A DNA stretch of 34,181 nt. It comes from Motiliproteus sp. (lineage in GTDB: Bacteria; Pseudomonadota; Gammaproteobacteria; Pseudomonadales; Balneatricaceae). The stretch spans positions 1-34,181 of the forward strand of contig JAPHRD010000002.1 in assembly GCA_026196225.1 (NCBI GenBank), given 5' to 3'. The number at the start of each line of letters is the position of its first letter. Positions within the stretch are counted from its first letter, which is position 1. The notes beneath the pieces are model-generated. The model made no database searches. It was not told the origin of the DNA and worked only from the letters and a program-made list of their open reading frames with translations. The position numbers and the translations under genes are program-made. Shown here piece after piece: positions 1 through 8,651 of this stretch.

Positions 1-1
1 G

Positions 2-52
2 ATGATCAAAAAACGAGCAAATGATGGCGATCATGCGGCCGAATGGCTTTGA
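2..52 (+). other. Possible 3' end of an upstream gene cut by the window edge
   Basis: Frame 2 is open from the first base to a TGA at 50-52 and reads as 16 residues (MIKKRANDGDHAAEWL). This could be the C-terminus of a gene that begins outside the window, or a chance open frame. The remaining bases up to 154 contain no recognisable gene. Low confidence. Confidence 0.2.
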
Positions 53-154
53 TGAGCGATATTGTTCAATAAACAGGACTTAATCACAGGATCCTTAGTT
101 GTCGGGATTATACATTAGTCTTAATCTGTGTGGTTGGTCGATGAGGAGTGGCCT

Positions 155-949
155 ATGCGTATCAGTGAGCTTTTTGTGATGATTGTCGAACCTTCTAAGG
201 TGCAGCGTCGCATCATCGAAGATCATCTTAAAAAAGCAGGCATTGCCAGTGTGGTTAGTGCGGGTAATGGCCAGGACGCCTTAAAGGCAATTGGTGAGGA
301 CCATCCGGATCTTGTTGTATCGGCACTCTATCTACCGGATATGTCCGGCGCTGATCTTCTGACTCAACTACGTAATGACGATGAGCTTAAGGAGATCGCC
401 TTTGTGTTGATCTCCAGCGAAACCCAATTCCGTTATCTTGATCCGATCAAGCAGAACGGAGCAACTGCCGTTCTTCCCAAACCCTTCAGTAATGAACAAC
501 TGCAGACCGCGCTGAATACCACGCTGCACAACATTGAACCGGAAGAGGGTGAACTCGACAAAGAGTTTGACCTGGAAATGATGCAGGTACTGTTGGTGGA
601 TGACAGTCCGATGGCGCGCAAATTTATCCGTCGTACCTTAACTGGAATCGGTTTTAAGAATTTTGTTGAAGCTTGCGACGGGGCTGATGCCCTTAAGAAG
701 ATGGCTGAAAACTATTTCGATCTGGTGGTCACCGATTACAACATGCCTAATATCGATGGCCAGGAGTTGACCCGGCAGATCCGCAACAACAGCAGTCAGC
801 GATCGGTACCGGTGTTGATGGTGACCAGCGAAGAGAACGAAGGGCGTCTGGCGGGGGTGCAGCAGGCTGGGGTTTCAGCATTGTGTGACAAACCTTTTGC
901 CGCCGAAAACGTCAAACAGCTGCTGCACCGGTTACTATCAGAGAGCTAA
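155..949 (+). CDS. Double-receiver response regulator (degenerate REC + intact REC), no output domain
   Basis: A 264-residue protein made of two CheY-like receiver domains and nothing else. I chose ATG 155 because GAGGAG at 143-148 lies 6 bases upstream; a GTG at 128 is possible. The first receiver (about residues 5-125) has E12-P13 where the acidic pair should be and Ala57 where the phosphoacceptor Asp should be (LVVSALYLP), while Lys109 (LPKPF) is kept, so it should not be phosphorylated in the usual way. The second (about 143-262) is complete: D149-D150, D194 in VVTDYNMP, a Ser/Thr in MVTSE and Lys in DKPF. It probably signals by protein contact, like CheY or a phosphorelay intermediate. 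No kinase or chemotaxis operon is adjacent, so the partner is unknown. Confidence 0.9.
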   Translation: MRISELFVMIVEPSKVQRRIIEDHLKKAGIASVVSAGNGQDALKAIGEDHPDLVVSALYLPDMSGADLLTQLRNDDELKEIAFVLISSETQFRYLDPIKQNGATAVLPKPFSNEQLQTALNTTLHNIEPEEGELDKEFDLEMMQVLLVDDSPMARKFIRRTLTGIGFKNFVEACDGADALKKMAENYFDLVVTDYNMPNIDGQELTRQIRNNSSQRSVPVLMVTSEENEGRLAGVQQAGVSALCDKPFAAENVKQLLHRLLSES

Positions 950-954
950 GCGCC

Positions 955-1443
955 TTAATAATCGCTGTATTCATTAAATACACTGACCTTGCCAGAAGTG
1001 TCCTGGGCGTAGACTTTAAAGGCGTCCTTGCGGGCACCTTCGAAATCCATCCCTGGACCACCTGAAGGCATTCCAGGAACCGCCAGCAGCTGAATGTTGC
1101 TCTGTTGGGCTAGCAGTGCCTTGATATCCTGTGCTGGCACATGACCTTCGATAACTTTTCCGTTTACTACCGCGGTGTGGCAGGAGGCGGCTCCTTGGGG
1201 CACGCCGAGCCGAACCTTATGACTTTGTACATCGTCGGTGAGTACGTCATTGACCTTGAAATTATGATCCTTTAGGTGATCGACCCAGCCTTTGCAGCAG
1301 CCACAGGTGGGGCTGTGATAGACGGTGATCTCATAGCTTTGTTCGCTCTTGCTCTGTTGCCAAACGGGATCAGCGGCTTCAGCCAAAGTAACCATGGAGA
1401 GGCTGGAGACCAGCGAAAGAGAAATTAGCGTCTGTTTAATCAT
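955..1443 (-). CDS. DUF411 family periplasmic metal-binding protein
   Basis: A 162-residue exported protein of the DUF411 family, members of which are linked to copper and other metal handling. It has an N-terminal signal peptide (MIKQTLISLSLVSSLSMVTL, cleavage probably after AEA), then the family hallmarks: a CGCC motif in a thioredoxin-like segment (YHSPTCGCCKGW), a Cys-His in AASCHTAVVNG and a GHVPA stretch. Start chosen at 1443 because GAGG lies 6 bases upstream; a longer in-frame start at 1485 would place extra residues before the signal peptide. It is convergent with the response regulator (5 bases between stops). No copper ATPase or cop genes are adjacent, so its metal is not settled by context. 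Confidence 0.88.
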   Translation of the reverse strand: MIKQTLISLSLVSSLSMVTLAEAADPVWQQSKSEQSYEITVYHSPTCGCCKGWVDHLKDHNFKVNDVLTDDVQSHKVRLGVPQGAASCHTAVVNGKVIEGHVPAQDIKALLAQQSNIQLLAVPGMPSGGPGMDFEGARKDAFKVYAQDTSGKVSVFNEYSDY

Positions 1444-1577
1444 TGCATACCTCAAAAATGACAACGGATGGAGAGCGATCAACAAGCCTGTAGTTTAAGA
1501 CAATCTGCTTGGTTGCAAATTGAGTTACGGCAAATCGGATTCGGAATTGTCCCTTATCGGGGATTTCTACATAGGAT

Positions 1578-2312
1578 CTATTGCAGACGAAAAGGTTCCG
1601 AATGGCTGTGTATGCCTTGTTGATCTACCATCACTGAGGGCCCTGTAGCTGTTTGTTGGCTGGGGCGTTGAATAGGCGTGCAGGATAGTCTGTCATAAAA
1701 CCGGGGTTCAAGCAGTGGTCTGAATCGGTCCACATCGGTGATCTTGGGATCAAGCCAGTCTTGGATTAATTGTGGCTGATCTGCTGGTAGAAATAAGGGG
1801 GTCGATTTACTGTGAATGTTCTGCCAATTGCGGTGAGGTGGAAGGGTGATGACCGAGCATGCGGTTTTTACTTCTCCACTCTGAGGGTGGGTCCACTGGC
1901 GGTAGAGTCCTCCCAGGGCAAAGCCATGGTGCTGTGGCACGATGCGATGGTAACGTCGGGCGTTCTTAGGGCCCTCTCCTTCAATAATATAGCTGGCGGG
2001 AATAATACAGCGTGACTGCCGGAAGGGGTGGTAACCCGCGCTACTGGGTTGATTCAGCTTGTCGGAGCGGGTGTTGAAACTGGTATAGCGTGAGGGTTTA
2101 AAACCCTGGTCGGCTTCCGCATCCAGCAAAAGCCACCAGGTGGCAGTGGATACTTGAGTTCCCCGCTGGCCTTTGGCGATAATATCGATTTCGCTGGCAG
2201 GTCCTGACCCCGGATTGTCTTGCAGATCAGGCAGTAGATCTGCCATACCGAGAATTTCCATCAGGGTACGGGTCAGGGGATCGTCGGTGGTATTACCAAT
2301 GTAGCCACACAT
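1578..2312 (-). CDS. SRAP family (YedK/HMCES-like) DNA-protein crosslinking peptidase
   Basis: A 244-residue SOS response-associated peptidase protein. Family members expose Cys2 after Met removal and form a thiazolidine crosslink with abasic sites in single-stranded DNA, protecting them during replication. The residues expected to matter are all present with family spacing: Cys2 (MCGYIG), Asn80 (SFNTRSDKL), Glu111 (YIIEGEG) and His167 (NIHSKSTPLFL). It is a divergent member: the usual MCGR start is MCGY and the usual FYEW is replaced by YIIEG. No clear Shine-Dalgarno precedes the ATG, and I see no LexA box in the 138-base gap shared with the divergent GGDEF gene. Fold assignment is firm; biochemical activity is inferred. 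Confidence 0.9.
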   Translation of the reverse strand: MCGYIGNTTDDPLTRTLMEILGMADLLPDLQDNPGSGPASEIDIIAKGQRGTQVSTATWWLLLDAEADQGFKPSRYTSFNTRSDKLNQPSSAGYHPFRQSRCIIPASYIIEGEGPKNARRYHRIVPQHHGFALGGLYRQWTHPQSGEVKTACSVITLPPHRNWQNIHSKSTPLFLPADQPQLIQDWLDPKITDVDRFRPLLEPRFYDRLSCTPIQRPSQQTATGPSVMVDQQGIHSHSEPFRLQ

Positions 2313-2390
2313 AGAAATACTAAAACTTTAACAGTGTTTGAATATCAATAGCTTACAATAGCTCATCAAAATGCCAATGTTTATCGCTTT

Positions 2391-2419
2391 TTGGCTGAGC
2401 TTACCTACACTAATAGAAT
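2391..2419 (+). promoter_or_regulatory. Candidate sigma-70 promoter for the REC-REC-GGDEF gene
   Basis: TTGGCT at 2391-2396 and TAGAAT at 2414-2419 are separated by 17 bases, giving a likely start near 2426 and a leader of about 25 bases before the ATG at 2451. Predicted from consensus only. Confidence 0.45.
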
Positions 2420-2450
2420 AGCTTTTGAAGTAGTCAGTTAAGAAAAATCC

Positions 2451-3692
2451 ATGCAAAAAGTCCTGATTGTTGATGATAGTGAGCTGATCACCCGTGTATT
2501 GAGTTTTATGGTGGCTGATGAGCTTGGTTTCGAGGCAGTGGTTGCGGCTAGTTACAAGGAAACAGAAGAGCAGTTAGCTCGTCATCAAGGAGAGATATTT
2601 ACCGCGGTTGTTGATCTTAATTTACCAGATGCCACCGATGGGCAAGCGGTTGATTTGGTGATGCAACATCAAATCCCTTCCATCGTATTGTCGGCGACTT
2701 ACGATGAGTCTATCCGCCAACAGGTGCTCAGCAAGGGAATTGTCGATTATCTGGTGAAGGAGGGGCGTTACTCCTACGATTATGCCATCCGCTTTATTCG
2801 CAGGCTGTATCGGAATCAGTTTGTAAAAACGCTGGTGGTAGATGATTCCGCTACTTCGCGGGCCTTGATCCGTTCCCAACTTGAGTTGTTTAACCTACCG
2901 GTGATGGAAGCGGAAGATGGCCGTGAGGGCTTTCAACTGCTCAATGAACATCCGGATATCCAAATGGTCGTCACAGATTATGAGATGCCTAACCTGGATG
3001 GTTTTGAGCTGGTAAAAAAGCTGCGCAAGTCACGATCTTATTCTGAACTGATTATCATCGGTCTGTCCGCCAGCCGGATGGAAACCGTCTCCGCCAAATT
3101 TATCAAAAGTGGTGCCAACGACTTCCTTCACAAACCCTTCTCTTTTGAAGAGTTGCAGTGCCGAATTATGCAAAACCTGGAGACTATGGATCATATCTGT
3201 GAGATCCGCCGTGCAGCCAATCAGGATTACCTGACCGGTCTAAACAATCGGCGATATTTCTTCGAAAAGGGTGAAGACACCATTAAGTCAGCGAACAGAA
3301 AAAAACAACCGCTAGCCGCCGCCATCATGGATCTGGATTTCTTTAAAAAGGTAAACGATACCTACGGTCATGATGTGGGGGATGCGGTGTTAGTTCATGT
3401 GGCAGACATTATCCGGAAGTTTCCGGAAGATGTGATCACCGCACGCCTAGGTGGTGAAGAGTTTGGAATGCTATTTGTCGATCGCACCATCGACGATGTG
3501 CTGCAGTTACTGGAAGAATTTCGCCAGCAGGTGGCTTCGATTCCCGTGGTCTGTGGTGGTCATCGGGTTCATATTTCCTTGAGTATCGGCGTTACCGAGC
3601 AGGGTGAAGGGCTCGATGAGATGATCAAGATCGCTGACCAGGGGTTATATCAGGCCAAGGAGAAGGGTCGAAACCAAGTGATCACTGCTTGA
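2451..3692 (+). CDS. Diguanylate cyclase, REC-REC-GGDEF (PleD-like)
   Basis: A 413-residue cytoplasmic response regulator that should make cyclic di-GMP from two GTP. Receiver 1 (about 1-118) has D8-D9, D55 and K103; receiver 2 (about 125-243) has D131-D132, D176 (VVTDYEMPNLDG) and K228 (HKPF). The C-terminal GGDEF domain (about 255-412) carries an active-type GGEEF at 334-338 with the metal-binding MDLDFFKKVNDTYGH segment. The inhibitory I-site (RxxD) that should lie at 325-328 reads PEDV, so classical product feedback is not expected. Both receivers look able to accept phosphate, unlike PleD, whose second receiver is a degenerate adaptor. The Shine-Dalgarno is weak (AAGAAA). It ends 16 bases before the convergent VOC gene. 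Confidence 0.93.
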   Translation: MQKVLIVDDSELITRVLSFMVADELGFEAVVAASYKETEEQLARHQGEIFTAVVDLNLPDATDGQAVDLVMQHQIPSIVLSATYDESIRQQVLSKGIVDYLVKEGRYSYDYAIRFIRRLYRNQFVKTLVVDDSATSRALIRSQLELFNLPVMEAEDGREGFQLLNEHPDIQMVVTDYEMPNLDGFELVKKLRKSRSYSELIIIGLSASRMETVSAKFIKSGANDFLHKPFSFEELQCRIMQNLETMDHICEIRRAANQDYLTGLNNRRYFFEKGEDTIKSANRKKQPLAAAIMDLDFFKKVNDTYGHDVGDAVLVHVADIIRKFPEDVITARLGGEEFGMLFVDRTIDDVLQLLEEFRQQVASIPVVCGGHRVHISLSIGVTEQGEGLDEMIKIADQGLYQAKEKGRNQVITA

Positions 3693-3708
3693 TTCTATAT
3701 AGCCCATC

Positions 3709-4158
3709 TTAATCAATACCGTCGCTGCCAAGGTGGAAGTGATCCTCTAATGGTGGGGCTCCGGGCCCTAACGGTTGACCATAGCTGAACTCTACGTAGT
3801 TACCATCGGGATCGCGCAGACCACAGTAATAGCCTACGGGAAAGGGTTCTTGTCTCGGCTCCCACACCAGGCAACCACGTAACTTAGCCTGATCGGCGAT
3901 CACATCCACGGCTGCTTTGCTTTCTACGGCGAACCCAAGATGGCTGAAATCATCGTCGGCGCGGCGGTGGTCCTTGCCACCCGACAGCAATACAAAAATA
4001 AATTCCTGTTCCCGTCCTGGTTCTGACATCCAGAGAATGGTTTTACCGTGGGGGTGACGTTCGTGGATTACCTTCAGTTGGCAGAAGTTTTCATAAAACT
4101 GACGACAGGCTTCCAGTTGGCTGGTATGGATGGCGATATGGGTCAGATTGGGTGTCAT
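3709..4158 (-). CDS. VOC superfamily (glyoxalase/dioxygenase fold) protein
   Basis: A 149-residue single-chain vicinal oxygen chelate protein with two beta-alpha-beta modules. Metal-ligand positions typical of the fold are visible: His in THIAIHTS near the N-terminus, His in SHLGFAV mid-protein, and Glu in the closing DPDGNYVEFSYGQP motif. Such proteins include glyoxalase I, extradiol dioxygenases and resistance proteins; substrate cannot be told from sequence. The C-terminal tail (PLGPGAPPLEDHFH) is a short extension beyond the core. An AGGGA about 10 bases upstream supports the ATG. It is transcribed alone, convergent with the cyclase gene and divergent from the small membrane protein gene. 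Confidence 0.85.
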   Translation of the reverse strand: MTPNLTHIAIHTSQLEACRQFYENFCQLKVIHERHPHGKTILWMSEPGREQEFIFVLLSGGKDHRRADDDFSHLGFAVESKAAVDVIADQAKLRGCLVWEPRQEPFPVGYYCGLRDPDGNYVEFSYGQPLGPGAPPLEDHFHLGSDGID

Positions 4159-4297
4159 GGCGGCGGTTCCCTGGCGATCACAGTATAAAGTTTAGTTCTG
4201 TTTATCCGGCTTACCATCTATCTGCTGGGTTGCTATTTGGTTGCGGCTACCGGAGAATCTGAAGCAGCTGCCCAACATCCATGTGCAAGGACATCTA

Positions 4298-4678
4298 ATG
4301 CTCACCAAATTGCTGCTGACTACTGCTGTAATCGTCGGTTGTTATCTGTTTATTCGCTACAAACGTGGAGAAGCGTTGGCGAACCAACCCCAACAACGGG
4401 TTGAAGCGAAGCCAAAATCAGACCGCAAACCCCTCAATGGATTGGCCCTAGGATTAATGGCTGTGCTGGTGGCAGCCGCGATTGGATTTTTCGTATACGA
4501 CTACCAGGACAATCAGACCTTGTTGGAGGTGAAAGTCATCAACCCCAGCAATGGTGAAGAGACCCAATACCAGGTTTACAAAGGCGATCTTGGTGCCCGC
4601 AGCTTCGAAACCATCCAGGGTCAACAGGTTCGTATCGGCAATAGCGAGCGTATGGAAGTAAGAGAAGCCAGACCTTAA
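4298..4678 (+). CDS. Small membrane protein of unknown function (two predicted TM segments)
   Basis: A 126-residue protein I do not recognise. Start chosen at ATG 4298 because AAGGA lies 6 bases upstream; an earlier TTG at 4241 lacks such a site. It has an N-terminal hydrophobic segment (LLLTTAVIVGCYLF), a charged linker rich in Lys, Arg and Gln, and a second hydrophobic segment (about residues 48-68, LALGLMAVLVAAAIGFFVYD). The C-terminal soluble part (about 58 residues, NPSNGEETQYQVYKGDL...) resembles a small beta-rich domain. Topology suggests both termini on the same side with a cytoplasmic loop. No operon partner; the next genes are on the other strand. Confidence 0.7.
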   Translation: MLTKLLLTTAVIVGCYLFIRYKRGEALANQPQQRVEAKPKSDRKPLNGLALGLMAVLVAAAIGFFVYDYQDNQTLLEVKVINPSNGEETQYQVYKGDLGARSFETIQGQQVRIGNSERMEVREARP

Positions 4679-4693
4679 TTGCTCGGTGTGCAG

Positions 4694-4724
4694 AAATAAA
4701 AAAGGCCGGCTAAAGACCGGCCTT
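4694..4724 (-). terminator. Rho-independent terminator of the 2-oxoacid oxidoreductase operon
   Basis: A perfect 8-bp stem (AAGGCCGG at 4702-4709 with CCGGCCTT at 4717-4724, 7-base loop) is followed on the minus strand by TTTTTTATTT. It lies 20 bases past the stop of the flavoprotein gene. It may also slow plus-strand transcription from the small membrane protein gene, though there is no U-run in that direction. Confidence 0.85.
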
Positions 4725-4743
4725 ATGGGTTTACTAGCAGCGG

Positions 4744-6366
4744 TCAGATATCTTCTGGAACCATTTCGATCGAACCACAGGGACATTCCTCCACGCACAT
4801 ACCGCAGCCTTTGCAGTAATCGTATTTAAACTCGAAGCCCTTGCCGGGGCCCAATTTCAGTACGGCGTTGTCTGGACAAACGCCATAGCAGTTGTCGCAT
4901 TCTAAGCAGTTCCCGCAGGACATACATCGCCGCGATTCGTACTGGGCGGTTTTCTCGTCCAGATTACCCACCACCTCGGCAAAACCTGATTGACGTCGTG
5001 CTACATCCAGGATCGGTCGGATAGAGCGTGGGGCGTCGGAGTAGTACCAGGTGTTGAGCTCCTCGTAGGGGGCTGGATCGTGCTTTTCCGGTGCTACGTA
5101 GATCTTGCCGTTGAGATAGGCGTCGATGTTTTTCGCTGCTTTCTTACCGTGGCCGATGGCATCGGTAACAGTGCGCGGAGAAGGGACCATATCGCCGCCG
5201 GCAAAGACTCCAGCGCAGCCGGTTTGCATATCATAGCCGACCTGAATGACTCCGCGGTTTTCCACGATACCTTGGAGGTTGGCGATGGGAGACAAGTCCA
5301 CACCTTGGCCGACAGCTTGCACCAGCACATCGGCCTTCATCATCTCGGTCTGGCCGGTCGCTTGGGGCATCTTATCGTCGCCGGTGACCATTATTTCCAG
5401 CTCTAACTGACCATCGGAAATACCTTTGATGGTTCGCAGGCAGGCGATCTGAACACCTTCCTCCAAAGCTTCGTGGATCTCTTCATGGTGGGCGGGCATC
5501 ATGTCGCGGTCACGACGATACACCACGGTGACGTTGAGGGCTCCCAGACGGGTTGCCGAGCGGGCTACGTCAAAAGCGGTGTTACCACCACCGTAGACCA
5601 CCACATTGCCGTGCAGGTCGGGCAGCTGTTCGTTTTCAAGATCCCGCAATACGGTAACCGCATCATGGACAGGTACGCTGCCGTCATTAGGCAGGTCCAC
5701 CTGTTGGCCAACATGAGCACCAAATCCCAGGAAGCAGGCATCGAATCCTTCCTTCTTCATGGTATTGGCAACGTCGGAAACTGGAGAATTGAGGCGGATT
5801 TCGGCTCCCAGTTTTTCAATTCGACCGATCTCTCCCGCCAGTTTTTCCCGTGGTAGTCGGTATTTAGGAATCCCGTAGCGCAGCATGCCGCCGGCTTTCG
5901 GGGCTGATTCGAATACCGTCACCTGATGGCCTTTACGGCGCAGATGATAGGCTGCGGCCAAGCCACCGGGTCCGGAACCGATGATCATTACTTTCTTGCC
6001 GCTATCTTCACCCGCTTCAACGTTCCAGCCATGGCGTAAGGCTTCGTCGCCGATAAAGCGTTCTACCGCGTTGATACCCACGGGATCGTCCAGGGTGGTG
6101 CGGTTACAGGCGGTTTCACAGGTGTGGTAGCAGACCCGGCCCATCACCGCAGGAAACGGATTGTCTTCCATGATGGTGTAGAAGGCTTGTTCGTAGTTGC
6201 CCTCTTCGGCATGGAACAGCCAGCCCTGGATATTCTCACCCGCCGGGCAGGTGCTGTTGCAGGGAGGTAGACGGTCGACGTAAACCGGACGCTCGGTGCG
6301 CCAGCTGCCGGTATGATTCAGCAGGCTGGTGCCTACATCCAATGTAATTGCAAATGGCTTATTCAT
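4744..6366 (-). CDS. GltD-like NAD(P)H:acceptor flavoprotein with N- and C-terminal Fe-S clusters
   Basis: A 540-residue oxidoreductase resembling the small subunit of glutamate synthase. N-terminal Cys residues (C36, C40, C79, C83, C87) match the GltD Fe-S region. An FAD-binding GSGPGG lies at 130-135, and a second Rossmann motif (YGGGNTAFDVARSA, about 258-272) fits NADPH. Unlike plain GltD it continues into a ferredoxin domain with two 4Fe-4S motifs (CMSCGNCLECDNC and CKGCGMCVEECPC, about 483-530), which probably replaces the separate delta subunit of pyruvate oxidoreductases. It overlaps the beta-subunit gene by 8 bases, so it is translated with it. Likely role: electron transfer between the oxidoreductase and NADP(H), comparable to KorC of Azoarcus 2-oxoglutarate:NADP+ oxidoreductase (family knowledge). 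Cofactor choice is inferred. Confidence 0.9.
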   Translation of the reverse strand: MNKPFAITLDVGTSLLNHTGSWRTERPVYVDRLPPCNSTCPAGENIQGWLFHAEEGNYEQAFYTIMEDNPFPAVMGRVCYHTCETACNRTTLDDPVGINAVERFIGDEALRHGWNVEAGEDSGKKVMIIGSGPGGLAAAYHLRRKGHQVTVFESAPKAGGMLRYGIPKYRLPREKLAGEIGRIEKLGAEIRLNSPVSDVANTMKKEGFDACFLGFGAHVGQQVDLPNDGSVPVHDAVTVLRDLENEQLPDLHGNVVVYGGGNTAFDVARSATRLGALNVTVVYRRDRDMMPAHHEEIHEALEEGVQIACLRTIKGISDGQLELEIMVTGDDKMPQATGQTEMMKADVLVQAVGQGVDLSPIANLQGIVENRGVIQVGYDMQTGCAGVFAGGDMVPSPRTVTDAIGHGKKAAKNIDAYLNGKIYVAPEKHDPAPYEELNTWYYSDAPRSIRPILDVARRQSGFAEVVGNLDEKTAQYESRRCMSCGNCLECDNCYGVCPDNAVLKLGPGKGFEFKYDYCKGCGMCVEECPCGSIEMVPEDI

Positions 6367-7372
6367 CGTCGGAACCCTCCTCTAGCAACTGAAACTTGCG
6401 GATATTGGTATCAGCCAGATCCTGCATTTTCGCGAGCTGGCCCTCCTGTCCCGGTTTGAACAGGTGAGCAAAACGCCGCTGTAGCTTCAGGTAGCCATCC
6501 ACCTTGGAGGGACGGCGTAGTTTATGGGTGTTGGTGATCTCGCCGTATTCGCCTTCGAACATTGGCCAGAGGCCGCATTCGGTAGCCATTCGCGCCAGCT
6601 TGATGGTATCGCAGGGCTTGGAACCCCAGCCCAGGGGGCAAGGTACAAAGATCTGCAGATAGCGGGAGCCGCGTACGCTCATCGCTTTCTTCACCTTTCG
6701 TTCCAGATCGTGGAGATCGTGGACACTGGCGGTGGCAACATAGGGAATATTGTGAGCCAAAGCCACCAGCGGAACGTTTTTACCCTGGCCGAACTGGTTG
6801 CCGGGTTCCGGCCCGACAGGCATGGTGGTAGCCGTTCGCGCTGCCGGTGGGGTGGCGCTGGAACGTTGGACGCCGGTGTTCATATAGGCTTGGTTGTCGT
6901 AACAGATGTAGAGCACATCGTCGTTACGGTCGAACATCCCGGATAGGCAGCCGAAGCCGATATCGGTGGTTCCACCGTCACCGCCCTGGGCGATAACCCG
7001 TACATCCTGGCGGCCTTTGACCTTCATGGCTGCGGCGACACCGGTGGCGACTGCTGCGGCGTTACCAAATAGCGAGTGAATCCAGGGCATCTGCCAGGCG
7101 GTTTCTGGGTATGGGGTGGTGAACACCTCCAGGCAACCGGTGGCGTTACAGGCGATCAGCTGGTTGTTGGTTTCCCGCATGGCCGCGTCAATGGCGTAAC
7201 GAGCTCCCAAGGCTTCACCGCAGCCCTGACAGGCGCGGTGACCGGAATCCAGTGAATTGGATCGGTCCGAGCTGGCTTGAACGGTGCGAATGTCGCCATC
7301 CAGAAGTCGGTTGCCAACGGTGTAGGTGCCGGTCTGGTAAAAGCGGACTTTTTGGTTTTCTGCTTGATTCAT
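6359..7372 (-). CDS. porB: 2-oxoacid (pyruvate) oxidoreductase, beta subunit (TPP-binding)
   Basis: A 337-residue thiamine-diphosphate subunit. The 4Fe-4S ligands begin with C48 and C51 (CQGCGEALG), with further Cys at 75, 80 and in VPCPLGWG. The TPP/Mg motif runs from GGDGG (130-134) to N160 in CYDNQAYMNTG. MNTGVQRSSATP is typical of pyruvate-type enzymes of this family rather than 2-oxoglutarate enzymes, but substrate cannot be proven. It starts 12 bases after the alpha stop and overlaps the flavoprotein start by 8 bases. Together the four genes should oxidatively decarboxylate a 2-oxoacid to the acyl-CoA, or run in reverse for CO2 fixation with a strong reductant. Confidence 0.92.
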   Translation of the reverse strand: MNQAENQKVRFYQTGTYTVGNRLLDGDIRTVQASSDRSNSLDSGHRACQGCGEALGARYAIDAAMRETNNQLIACNATGCLEVFTTPYPETAWQMPWIHSLFGNAAAVATGVAAAMKVKGRQDVRVIAQGGDGGTTDIGFGCLSGMFDRNDDVLYICYDNQAYMNTGVQRSSATPPAARTATTMPVGPEPGNQFGQGKNVPLVALAHNIPYVATASVHDLHDLERKVKKAMSVRGSRYLQIFVPCPLGWGSKPCDTIKLARMATECGLWPMFEGEYGEITNTHKLRRPSKVDGYLKLQRRFAHLFKPGQEGQLAKMQDLADTNIRKFQLLEEGSDDE

Positions 7373-7384
7373 GGTCCTGCTCCC

Positions 7385-8638
7385 TTAAACCTTGGCTGTG
7401 GCGACGACGCCAACGTTGCTGAGAATGTTTTCTGCCGTCGAGCCGGAACAGCCGGTGAGCTCCTCCTGTTCGAGAATCTTGTCCACCAGTTGCTTATCAA
7501 GATCCAGAAAGTGCAGCCCCTCTAGTTTGTCCTGACCTGCTTGTTCAAACAGGCGATGCAGGGATTTCTGAGTGATGGGACGACCACCCAATCCGGCAAC
7601 CACGGTATAGACCGGTAGCGGCAGGGTGGTCAGTGCCATACGCACATTGGCGGCAACGATTCCACCCATGCCGACGGCGAAACATTTCTCGATCACCACC
7701 ACTCGCTTGGCATGTTTGCAGGCGTCATGTATGGCCTGGATCGGGAATGGACGGTAGGAACGGATGGCTACGCAGCCAATCTTCTCACCGTTCTCGCGGC
7801 GCTCATCGATCACATCCTTGATGGTGCCGATGACTGATCCCAGTGACACAATCAGCGTCTCTGCGTCGTCGGCTTTGTAGGTGCTGATCAGACCACCGGA
7901 ATCGCGGCCAAAGATCTCCCGAAAGGATTCCGCTACTTGAGGAATCAGGTCCAGGGCTTCCATCTGTCGGTGGTGAGCCAGATAGCGCACCTCAGTAAAG
8001 GCTTCAGGACCTACCATAGCGCCCATGGAAATAGGGTTGGCAGGATCTAGTACCTGGCGGGGAACGAATGGCGGCAAGAACTCATCCACCTGCGACTGTT
8101 CGGGGATATCCACCCGCTCGTAGGCGTGAGTGAGGATGAATCCATCCATGCAAACCATCACCGGCACACTCAGGGCTTCGGCGATACGGAATGCCTGGAT
8201 ATGAACATCCACCGCTTCCTGGTTGGTTTCGCAGAACAGTTGGATCCAACCTGCGTCGCGCATGGACATGGAGTCGGTCTGATCGTTCCAGATATTGATG
8301 GGTGCGCCGATGGCACGGTTGCCCACCGTCATGACGATGGGCAGGCCCATGCCCGAGGCGTTGTAGACCGCTTCAGCCATATAGAGAATCCCCTGACTGG
8401 CGGTGGCGGTATAGGTTCGGGCACCCGCCGCAGAAGAACCGATTCCCACTGATAGGGCGGCGAATTCTGACTCTACGTTGAGATACTCACAATTTTCCAG
8501 TTTGCCTGATTTAACCATTTCACCCAGCCCTTCAACGATATGGGTCTGGGGGGTGATGGGGTAGGCACAGATGACTTCGGGGCGACATAGCCCCACGGCT
8601 TCGGCAACGGCTACCGAGCCTTCCATTTGTTTAAGCAT
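7385..8638 (-). CDS. porA: 2-oxoacid (pyruvate) oxidoreductase, alpha subunit
   Basis: A 417-residue subunit combining the pyrimidine-binding TPP domain and the transketolase C-terminal-like domain. Start chosen at 8638 because GGAGGT sits 5 bases upstream; a longer frame to 8701 would overlap the gamma gene and has no such site. YPITPQT near residue 28 holds the conserved substrate-contacting Thr. SEFAALSVGIGSSAAGARTY and GNRAIGAPINIWNDQTDSM match pyruvate:ferredoxin oxidoreductase alpha chains. The C-terminal portion (VIEKCFAVGMGG, VVAGLGGRPIT) matches the CoA-side domain. It starts 13 bases after the gamma stop, in a tightly packed operon. Pyruvate is the best guess for substrate. Confidence 0.92.
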   Translation of the reverse strand: MLKQMEGSVAVAEAVGLCRPEVICAYPITPQTHIVEGLGEMVKSGKLENCEYLNVESEFAALSVGIGSSAAGARTYTATASQGILYMAEAVYNASGMGLPIVMTVGNRAIGAPINIWNDQTDSMSMRDAGWIQLFCETNQEAVDVHIQAFRIAEALSVPVMVCMDGFILTHAYERVDIPEQSQVDEFLPPFVPRQVLDPANPISMGAMVGPEAFTEVRYLAHHRQMEALDLIPQVAESFREIFGRDSGGLISTYKADDAETLIVSLGSVIGTIKDVIDERRENGEKIGCVAIRSYRPFPIQAIHDACKHAKRVVVIEKCFAVGMGGIVAANVRMALTTLPLPVYTVVAGLGGRPITQKSLHRLFEQAGQDKLEGLHFLDLDKQLVDKILEQEELTGCSGSTAENILSNVGVVATAKV

Positions 8639-8651
8639 GTTGACCTCCGGT

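Noticed and set aside
2313-2450. LexA box before the SRAP gene
   Set aside because: No CTGT-N8-ACAG pattern is seen, despite the SOS-associated family name.
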